A DNA stretch of 64,000 nt from Brienomyrus brachyistius (taxonomy: Eukaryota; Chordata; Actinopteri; Osteoglossiformes; Mormyridae): the NCBI RefSeq assembly GCF_023856365.1, contig NC_064536.1, positions 37,068,776 through 37,132,775 of the forward strand. The letters are read 5' to 3'. Under the pieces are notes generated by a model. The model was not told the DNA's origin, searched no databases, and was given only the letters and a program-made list of their open reading frames with translations. How positions within the stretch are numbered: position 1 is the first letter of the stretch; each line of letters opens with the position of its first letter. The position numbers were made by a program, and so were the translations under genes. Shown here one piece after another: positions 56,713-64,000 of this stretch.

Positions 56713-57279
56713 ATGTCCGGCACTCCCGAAATGAAAGATTCAACCTCACCTTCTAAGACTCAGCAGGAGCAGGAGGCTGTTATGCGGCCTCCGGGGGCTC
56801 CCAGGAAGATTCGTACACCATGTAGACGGGTACCTATGATGCGACCGTCGGAAGACCCGAGGGCTACCTGTGAGCTGCCCAACGGGGATAAACTGGTCTG
56901 CCTCTTTGACAACGTTGCGGAGGAACTGCGCGTCTTTCAGGTCACCGGAGACGGCCCAGACCACACGAAAGACGACCCGCATCTGGTGACTTTTTCTGAA
57001 ACGGAATGGGGAAACTTGAAGACTGTCGTTACCCCGACGATGGAGGAGAGCACCGACCCCGACTTTCAGCCGGACATTGGTAGAATGGAGATGCACTATA
57101 GAGATGCTGGCAATGGTAAACAACGTACCACCTTTATGAAGTGGGACGTGACCGGGGAGCTGGACAAGAGAATCCTGAATATATGGCAGCGGCCTAAATG
57201 CGACTGTTTTGGGCTGAGAATACCGTTCGTGATTTGGATGCGGATGATAAAAGGCAGATTACTTCCAAGCGCTGTTTAA
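56713..57279 (+). CDS. Intact 188-residue single-exon ORF of unknown function
   Basis: ATG in a fair context (CAGACATGT) and TAA at 57277-57279. The frame is GC-rich and codon-regular while both sides are AT-rich, so it looks like real or recently real coding sequence. N-terminus (1-50) is Ser/Thr/Pro/Arg-rich and probably disordered. Residues 50-95 look beta-rich (LPNGDKLVCLFDN, ELRVFQV), followed by a Trp-containing helix FSETEWGNLK. Then an acidic linker and a second half with MEMHYRDAGNGKQRT and MKWDVTGELDKRILNIWQRP come before a Cys-containing end. No signal peptide or membrane segment. The beta-then-Trp-helix order weakly recalls the PC4/p15 single-stranded DNA-binding fold, which is found in some mobile DNA and viruses. 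I cannot confirm this. The C-terminus may be altered by a late frameshift. Confidence 0.6.
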   Translation: MSGTPEMKDSTSPSKTQQEQEAVMRPPGAPRKIRTPCRRVPMMRPSEDPRATCELPNGDKLVCLFDNVAEELRVFQVTGDGPDHTKDDPHLVTFSETEWGNLKTVVTPTMEESTDPDFQPDIGRMEMHYRDAGNGKQRTTFMKWDVTGELDKRILNIWQRPKCDCFGLRIPFVIWMRMIKGRLLPSAV

Positions 57280-57557
57280 GGAGAGTCGCGGGTGTAAGGA
57301 GATGCAAAAGTTGAAAAAACTTATAATGTAATATCCATGTCTGGGGTGAGCAAAAGATCGGAATGCTAGCAATGGGGAAGAACGGACAACCATTATCAAG
57401 TAGTGTAACATTTTACAGATGTTACAAAGATTTTACAGATTTTACACATGTACAAATGTGTTGTTAATTTAACTTGAACATAGTTGTACATTGTTTATTT
57501 TTCAAACATGTTACACAAATTGTATACATTTATCAGATGAGGTTTTTTTTTTTTTGG
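57280..57557. other. 3' flank of the unknown ORF
   Basis: AT-rich with repeated TTTTACAGAT/ACACATGTACAAATG phrases. No gene. Confidence 0.4.
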
Positions 57558-59456
57558 TAATATAACTTGACCATAGTTTTTTAGTCGCACAAATGTTTTA
57601 AGAAGTAACATGAAAGTTTTTCAAAGTAAGATGTACAAATGTTTTAAAATGTGACATGAAAGTTTTCCAAAGTATGATGTACAGATGTTTTAAGATGTAA
57701 GATGTTTGGGTGTTTTACAAAAAATTTTGTTATGTGTATGCAGCCCAAGCGTATTTTTAAAATGTACAAAGTTTTATGTATTCATTTTGTGAATTAGTTT
57801 TGAAATCTAATATGAACATGGCTTTTATTTTTACAAAAGCAAAGTTGTAAAAATTTTGTAGGGTTTTTATCAAAGGAGATTTTGTTAATAAATAGCGACT
57901 AGAAATGACTGACCAGGCAGGCAGAAGTCTGCTTTTCTTATCTCACAAGTCATGGAAGGGTGGGAGGGGGCCACATAAGTGTGGGGTAGGAACTGTGGAA
58001 TCAGGCAGGGGTGTAAGAATTTAGGATATAGTCTTGTTATTTTAAAGAAGGTGTACATAATTATTTAATTACATTTAATAGCAACCAGTAAGCTGCATTT
58101 AGCACCATGCTGCAAATACACATTAAAAACTTTAAAGAATGGTAATATTACTTGACCATAGTTTTTAGTTACACAAATAGTTTAAGACGTAACATGAGTT
58201 TTTCAAAGTAAGATGTACAGATGTTTTAAAATGTAACATGAAAGTTTTTCAAAGTAAGATGTAACATGAAAGTTTTTCAAAGTAAGATTTACAAATGTGG
58301 GCGGCATGGTGGTGAAGTGGTTAGCACTGTTGCCTCACACCTCTGGGACCCGGGTTCAAGTCTCTGCCTGGGTCACATGTGTGCGGAGTTTGCATGTTCT
58401 CCCCATGTCGTCGTGGGGTTTCCTCCGGGTACTCCGGTTTCCCCCCATGGTCCAAAAACATGCCGAGGCTAATTGGAGTGGCTAAATTGCCCGTAGGTGT
58501 GCATGTATGAGTGACTGATGCGTGAGTGTGCCCTGCGATGGGCTGGCCCCCCATCCTGGGTTGTTCCCTGCCTCGTCCCCATTGCTTCCGGGATAGGCTC
58601 CGGACCCCCCGCGACCCAGTAGGATAAGTGGTTTGGAAAATGGATGGATTTACAAATGTTTTAAAATGTAACATGAAAGTTTTTCAAAGTAAGATGTACA
58701 AATATTTTAAGACGTAACATGAAAGTCTTTCAAAGTAAGATGTACAGATGTTTTAAGATGTTTGGGTGTTTTACAAAAACATTTTATGTGTTTGCAGCCC
58801 AAACGTATTTTTAAAATGTACAAAGTTTTATGCATTCATTTTGTAAATTAGTTTTGAGATCTAATATGAACATGGCTTTTATTTTAAGCAAAGTTGTAAA
58901 CATTTTGTAGGCTTTTTATCAAAGGAGATTTTTTTAATGTAACGAAGTTTTTTTTTATTTTCAAAGTTGCACAAGCATTTTAAAATGTATGATTTATACG
59001 TGTGTTGTATTTTTCAAGCTTGTGTACATTTATCAAATGAGTTTTTAAAATCATGACCGGGTGTTTTATTATTCAAAATAAAAGTTGTACATATGTTTTG
59101 TTATATGTATGCAGCATGGTTGTGTTTTTAAAATGTACTAATTTTGTGGGATGGTGGGAATAAAGCGTATTTAAAGGGGTACCTCTCATGGAATCTACCA
59201 ATCTTTACCAGCTGATGAACTCTGAGCCACATGTGGACTGGGGGTTTTAACCGTGAGACTCGACACCTAGGCATTAGATCCTTATGTCAGCAATGGTCCC
59301 CATGCATGTACACAGTGTAGGGTCAGGTCCAGAGAAAGCTGTAACTACGAGTGCAGCTGATTAATAGCATTTAATTTATAACAGTAGGAGCTAGTAAACT
59401 GCATTTAGCAGTCGCATTAAAACACGTTAAAGACTTTAAAGAATAAAGAACGGTGA
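57558..59456. repeat. Two-unit tandem duplication with short internal repeats
   Basis: Unit one starts GGTAATATAACTTGACCATAG at 57558. Unit two starts GGTAATATTACTTGACCATAG at 58141. Both share the short phrase AACATGAAAGTTTTTCAAAG, a long stretch with GTATTTTTAAAATGTACAAAG, and the end phrase CTGCATTTAGCA...ACTTTAAAGAA (58070-58140 and 59390-59450). Unit one is 583 bp. Unit two is longer because of the SINE at 58299 and extra sequence after 58945. The phrase GTAAGATGTACAAATGTTTT recurs several times within each unit. No coding. Confidence 0.75.
58299..58647 (+). mobile_element. SINE, 12-bp target duplication
   Basis: GGGCGGCATGGTGG head, B-box-like GGGTTCAAGTCTC, and GGATGG tail. Direct repeats ATTTACAAATGT lie at 58287-58298 and 58648-58659. 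It lies only in the second unit of the tandem duplication. Confidence 0.92.
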
Positions 59457-60547
59457 CCCCCGAGGCCTATGCTTATAGCATCCGGGTGCCTGATTTGAGA
59501 TGCTTACTGAGGTAACTGAGCTGCACCATGTGTCACACTTAATGAAACTTAGTCCTAATTCAACAGAACCAGTTGTCATCCACTTTGCAGTGAGATTTCC
59601 GAGCGAAAAGTGAGCGAAGTTTCATTTTCTTACTTTACCACCTATCGGTTAGTAAGGGAAATGGAGACGGTAATATGTCGGACACGTCAATGGCACTGAG
59701 CGCGAGGGAGTGTGCGGTGTGGCGCGAGCTGCTAGCTGATGTAACGCTGCGAACAGTGGGGCTCTTACGTTTTTAAGATGCGGCTAACTATCCCCGAGAC
59801 ACTTTAGCCAGGTTCGTGTATATTTGCTCTTAAAGCTGCTGTCAACGCCAGGAGGGAGCTGGCTAGCAATAACATTTTTAGCTGGTCTTAAAGCTTGCTG
59901 TATTTTTCATTCAGTACATACACGGTTTAGAAGAAAACCTGATCAACATTTAAATAAATAAAAAATAAACGTACAAAACTATTGAAATCCAATCCATTCC
60001 ATTGATTAATGATTAACACATTGTTACTGAATCACTGCAAATACATGGTTAACATATGATTAACATAATTACTTATACATTTGCACTACCGCATAACATG
60101 TATATTGTCTACTGCACCTATTCTATAAAGCTATAACTCGCTGTGCACCAGCTGGGGCAGCTTCAAATCTCTCCCTGCAGGTGGTTTCTCCCCCCCCTTT
60201 TGTTCCGCTGTCTGTCTCTCCAAGGTCCGAACTTTCCTCAGGGTCTGCGGAACTGACTGCAGGCAGCTATCGCGAAGCGAGGTCACACAGTACTCAAAAC
60301 AATCTCTTCTTGCTGAAGGCCTGAGACATAACAGACCCAATATGCCTGCGTTTCCCTCAGCGTGACCCAGCTCGCAGGATCGTCGCGGGATCATAACACC
60401 TGGCTGTGGCAGATGGATGGCCATTACCGGCGGGTGTGTCTGCCTGGGGCATCGCTGACCGGGATCCCGAGGAGTTTTGTCGTGTGGTGGGAGGCAATGT
60501 GCTGCCTCAACGCATGCTCCTCAACCTGACTTGACCCGAGTTATTAT
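59457..60547. other. Interval downstream of the minus-strand receptor gene
   Basis: Probably holds the 3' UTR of the gene whose stop is at 60548-60550. The 97-codon frame at 60131-60424 has no recognisable domain and I do not accept it. No other gene seen. Confidence 0.4.
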
Positions 60548-60765
60548 TCAGCCTGTTTTCTCTAGTTCCTCCATCCTCTCAGCACTGCTGTCCCCAACAG
60601 GGCCAGAGGCAGCATTAATCAGGGGATGTTCAGATGGTCCCGGATCAGGCAGATTTTCATCTCCTTGTCGATTCCACAGTCTTTTGATCAAAACTGCAGC
60701 CCCCACTACAGCCACCACAGCCACCACGATCCCCACAATCACCCAGTTTCCTCCCGAAGACGCCT
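60548..60765 (-). CDS. Last exon of a receptor-like gene: transmembrane segment and cytoplasmic tail (MHC class I or IgSF type)
   Basis: On the minus strand a pyrimidine-rich tract and CTCTCTGCAG acceptor precede the exon at 60766. It enters in phase 1 and encodes a short linker (EASSGGNW) and a hydrophobic segment of about 20 residues (VIVGIVVAVVAVVGAAVLI). A basic stop-transfer KRLWNR follows, then a tail of about 40 residues (DPGPSEHPLINAASGP..) to TGA at 60548. Phase-1 entry and the Val/Ala/Gly-rich membrane helix are usual for teleost MHC class I and many IgSF genes. The tail has no tyrosine. Three small upstream exons of the same phase lie at 62619, 62837 and 63553. The ectodomain exons would be beyond 64000. 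Protein type is sure, family is not. Confidence 0.7.
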
Positions 60766-60779
60766 CTGCAGAGAGCAGA

Positions 60780-62097
60780 GAGATCAGTCAGTGTCCAGAC
60801 ACATTTTCACACAGACACTCGGTCCTCAGTCAGTGTAAAATCTCATTGAAGCAGCTAGTAGAGCCACATCACCGAGCCGACAGCCCAACCCAGAGCAGCT
60901 TTCCGTCTGACCCCTTTCTGCAGCTGTTACAGACCCTCCTCAATTCAATCACGGATAGTGGTTCTACACAACTAGAATGAGTATTCTGAAAATGAAACAT
61001 TCTTTAAGTTGATGCATTCACTTAATGTTCTAAGAATAGAACATAGTTGAGTTAATCTAGCTCATTTTTTCATGTTTAAGTAAACCAACTGAATTGCTTT
61101 CATTCAATTTAAATTGGGTATATAATCTAACAGCAGCCGTGGTTTATTTCACCCACCGTCATGAAGACGACTCTGCCAAATACTGACCTTACAGGATGGT
61201 CTCTCTCTGTAATAAAAATTGAATAGTTGTAGTTGTTCATCAAATATCACCCTGGGGTTGCGTATTTGGTGATGTAAGGCCATTTTGATTGGTCAGGACT
61301 GGTCATTCTTCAATTAACATGCTGTCTCCTCCCAGCTATAAGCCTCCAAAGCAGACAAATAGATCTGCTCAGACTAACCCTGATGTCCTATAGAGTCACA
61401 CACCAACAGGTACCCCACAGAACCAAAGGCAAGGGGTCAACTGGCATACAGCAGTTAACTCCAGCAGCCCAAAAGGACCCTGAAGACTAATTATAAAATG
61501 TGAGACTAATATCTGTGACATACCATTCTCAATAACGATGGGCTTCTAAAAATTAAGCCTAGTAAAAACCTGAATATGAAATGAGCAAAATGGCTTGATT
61601 TGTTCTCCTATCGCAGCCTAAAAGCAATGAGGCCTCTACCCATTATATCTGCTCCAGGGACAATGTACTCCTACAGCCACTAGAGGAGCTGTCACCTTCA
61701 CTCAGCCCTGATAAATAATGTTATGCAGTCTAGCAACAAATTCAGTTGGTTTAATTAGACATGAGAAAATTTTATGAGATTACGTTCTCAGAATACAAAC
61801 TGAACTTAAAAAGAATGTTTCATTTTCAAAATACTCTTTCGATAATTGAGTTAATTCAAAGTAACATTTTTCCGTGTCGTTGGATGAAACAAAACCTTGA
61901 TCTGGATTTGTACTTTCTGAACTGCACACCTCTATCTGTAATGGGTTACTTCTTTGGGTAACTTCGCCAGCACTGTCAACATTGTCACTGGTTTGACTGA
62001 TGGGATAATTTAATCCCGGCAAACAAGATCAATTTAGGTAATTTTGTACAAAATATGGTGATAACTTATCATTAATAATATAATAATTGGATATAGA
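60780..62097. other. Intron of the minus-strand gene
   Basis: No exon recognised. Around 62031-62090 a decayed copy of the linker-exon module flank (TTTTGTACAAAATATGGTG) is visible, cut by the SINE at 62098. Confidence 0.45.
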
Positions 62098-62427
62098 GAG
62101 GGGTGGCATGGTGGTGCAGTGGTTAGCACTGTCGCCTCCCACCTGGGTTTGAGTCTCTGCCTGGGTCACATGTGTGTGGAGTTTGCATGTTCTCCCCATG
62201 TCGTCGTGGGGTTTCCTCCGGGTACTCCGGTTTCCCCCCACAGTCCAAAAACATGGTAATTGGAATTACTAAATTGCCCGTAGGTGTGAATGAATGGTAT
62301 GTGAGTGTGCCCTGTGATAGGCTGGCCCCCTATTCTGGGTTGTTCCCTGCCTCATGCCCATTGCTTCCAGGATAGGCTCTGGATCCCCCAATAACCCAGT
62401 AGGATAAGCAGTTTGGAAAATGGATGG
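62098..62427 (+). mobile_element. SINE, 7-bp target duplication
   Basis: GGGGTGGCATGGTGG head and GGAAAATGGATGG tail. ATATAGA lies at 62091-62097 and 62428-62434. Compared with the other copies it lacks several short stretches. Confidence 0.88.
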
Positions 62428-62618
62428 ATATAGATAATTATCATTACTAACCAATAGCATGTAAAAAAATATTAAGCATCCACCATTAGAGGTAGGTAGG
62501 TGTAACTAGGTTCAGTCAATAACTATTCATACAGAGATAGGAAGCAGATAAATTGGATACAGACAGCAGCTTCTACACTGGGGCAGAAGCATGTTTATCA
62601 CACAGGGGATAAACTCAC

Positions 62619-62663
62619 CTGGAGGGTTTTCATCAGAATCCTGTTTGTCTTTGGTTTTGGACT
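62619..62663 (-). CDS. 45-base linker exon, phase 1-1
   Basis: Acceptor TCTTTACACCAG and donor GTGAGTTTAT are both good. Encodes ESKTKDKQDSDENPP, highly charged and without structure, fitting a stalk next to the membrane exon at 60765. It is part of a duplicated module with the exon at 62837. Confidence 0.6.
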
Positions 62664-62836
62664 CTGGTGTAAAGAAGCAAATCAGTTGATTTTGTACAAA
62701 CCGTGGTGACAACTTACTGCCATAAGAATTGATTACTAAGCAGTAGCATGTAAAATAAATATCTACCATCACATCAGATTAATACAGGAATCACACTGGA
62801 GCAGAAGCATGTTCATCACACAGGGTATAAACTCAC

Positions 62837-62878
62837 CTGGAGGATCTTCTCTCTCTCTGTATGGCCTGCAAACAGGAT
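62837..62878 (-). CDS. 42-base linker exon, phase 1-1
   Basis: Acceptor tract TTTCTCTTTTTCCCTCCC then GGATCAG, donor GTGAGTTTATACC. Encodes DPVCRPYREREDPP. It ends in the same DPP/NPP plus split Gly pattern as the exon at 62619. The intron after it repeats that exon's intron. An alternative acceptor (GCAG at 62866) would break the phase. Confidence 0.55.
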
Positions 62879-63552
62879 CTGATCCGGGAGGGAAAAAGAG
62901 AAACAAATCAGCAGATCCTGTGTGAATTCTGACAGTTTATTCCTGTTTGTACCAAACCCTGTCATACAGCCATGATCTCTGAACACTAACCATGCGTTTG
63001 CATGTTGCTTATATATGTATGTTAGGGAGCCTGTAACATCCTATCATATTCATATCACTTATTAAACACGTGTGCTATGCTGTTAGCATCAACACACCAC
63101 AGTGACACTGAACGCATCATCATGGACACGACTAAAACACAAAGGGAAACCCAGACTAGGGGGGTCAGATGCCAGGGGTCCAGGGGGCTAACAGCCTCAT
63201 TTACATGAAATAAACTTCTGCAGTTACCCCGACTAAAGGTTTGCACATGTTTGATTCTGGCCTCCCGCAGACAAAGAGGGACAGAACCCATCTTAAAATG
63301 CCAATACTGATTTACCTGCAATTAGCTCAAGCCAATTTAACGGTCAGGCTCTACTGTATGCTATACAAACATGTATGCTAATAAGCCTGTAACATCCCAT
63401 CATATTAATGTCAGTTAATCAACAGACATGCTAAGCTGTTATCACCGACAGGCCACAGTGACATATTTCTATAATATGATTTCCTATAAACACACACTGC
63501 ACCGTTATGCGAGTTTACATTTAATTTAAAAAGATTTTAAATCTAAGTAAAC

Positions 63553-63609
63553 CTGCACTTCTATGGCGTGTCTCTGCATCCTTTTGCTTCCGGTCTCCTG
63601 CAGGGATAC
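63553..63609 (-). CDS. 57-base linker exon, phase 1-1
   Basis: Acceptor CTTCTGTTTCAG at 63610, donor GTTTACTTAG (weaker). Encodes IPAGDRKQKDAETRHRSA after the split Gly. Charged and unstructured, as for the other two small exons. Could instead be the last exon before alternative use of the others. Confidence 0.5.
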
Positions 63610-63685
63610 CTGAAACAGAAGCAGCAGAGTCAGCGTGAGCCTGTAACTCGGAGCGGCAGCAGTGCGTGTGAGATGCAGGGTAGCA

Positions 63686-64000
63686 GCAGAGAGCTGGGGG
63701 CCGGGGGATAAAGGCGGCCTGCAGAGAGCTGGGGGCCGGGGGATAAAGGCGGCCTGCAGAGAGCTGGGGGCCGAGAGATAAAGGCGGCCTGCAGAGAGCT
63801 GGGGGCCGAGAGATAAAAGCGGCCTGCAGAGAGCTGGGGGCCGAGGGATAAAGGCGGCCTGCAGAGAGCTGGGGGCCGGGGGATAAAGGCGGCCTGCGGA
63901 GAGCTGGGGGCCGGGGGATAAAGGCGGCCTGCAGAGAGCTGGGGCCGGGGGATAAAGGCGGCCTGCAGAGAGCCGGGGGATAAAGGCGGCCTGCAGAGAG
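63686..64000. repeat. 35-bp G-rich minisatellite, runs off the right edge
   Basis: About nine units of GCAGAGAGCTGGGGGCC then GGGGGATAAAGGCGGCCT. Units 3-5 carry GAGAGATAAA or GAGGGATAAA variants. Unit 8 lacks one G and unit 9 lacks seven bases. It lies in the intron or upstream region of the minus-strand gene. Confidence 0.95.

Noticed and set aside
60131..60424. 97-codon minus-strand frame downstream of the receptor stop
   Set aside because: No domain or plausible splice link; more likely part of a 3' UTR.
63686..64000. Regular repeats that could suggest a CRISPR array
   Set aside because: The units are directly joined with no unique spacers, in a vertebrate sequence: a minisatellite.

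Overview
This window looks like a stretch of ray-finned (teleost) fish genome. The reasons are the non-LTR families that resemble Rex3/RTE, L2, CR1, HERO-like and Tx1-like L1 elements, the DANA/V-SINE-type tRNA SINE, and Tc1/hAT/Harbinger DNA transposon pieces. There are also exons of two immune-type cell-surface receptors. Nothing here is prokaryotic. Most of the sequence is transposon-derived, and host coding sequence is limited to a few short exons near the two ends plus one unexplained intact ORF.

Layout, left part. 1-2888 is the 5' half of a minus-strand Gypsy-type LTR element with an open Gag-protease frame that runs off the left edge, a tRNA-Leu-type primer site and its LTR. A SINE with a 14-bp target duplication follows (2943-3300). 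A plus-strand immunoglobulin V-type exon lies at 3681-4031. Its compatible transmembrane exon (16533-16685) and terminal exon (18008-18042) are about 12.5 kb downstream. The intron is filled by a decayed HERO-like LINE, a nearly full-length Tx1-like L1 (6836-12526, 14-bp duplication), a SINE, Tc1 and hAT pieces, a 306-bp LTR-like repeat and a TA-flanked inverted-repeat DNA element.

Middle part. 20.3-33.2 kb is a three-level nest. A plus-strand CR1-type LINE is split by a minus-strand L2 LINE, which is split by a minus-strand Gypsy element (23681-31202) with both LTRs, a tRNA-Ser primer site and a polypurine tract. 33.2-43.0 kb is a graveyard of Harbinger, Tc1, a solo LTR with a perfect 4-bp duplication (37332-38290), an internally deleted Rex3 and a broken Gypsy pol. 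An exact 45-bp inverted match links the last two. 44.7-55.35 kb is an endogenous retrovirus (gag, pro, pol, env, 3' LTR) with several stops and frameshifts. Its integrase is split by a 298-bp copy of the same LTR-like repeat seen at 14.8 kb.

Right part. An intact 188-codon ORF of unknown function (56713-57279) precedes a two-unit tandem duplication (57558-59456) that carries a SINE in its second unit. 60548-63609 holds four minus-strand exons of a receptor-like gene: three tiny phase-1 linker exons, two of them in clearly duplicated modules, and a final transmembrane-plus-tail exon. Its ectodomain would lie beyond the right edge. The window ends inside a 35-bp G-rich minisatellite.

The host picture is two single-pass immune-type receptors facing each other across about 42 kb of transposons, as expected of fast-evolving teleost immune gene clusters. 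Family names are from recognition of motifs by eye, not from searches.
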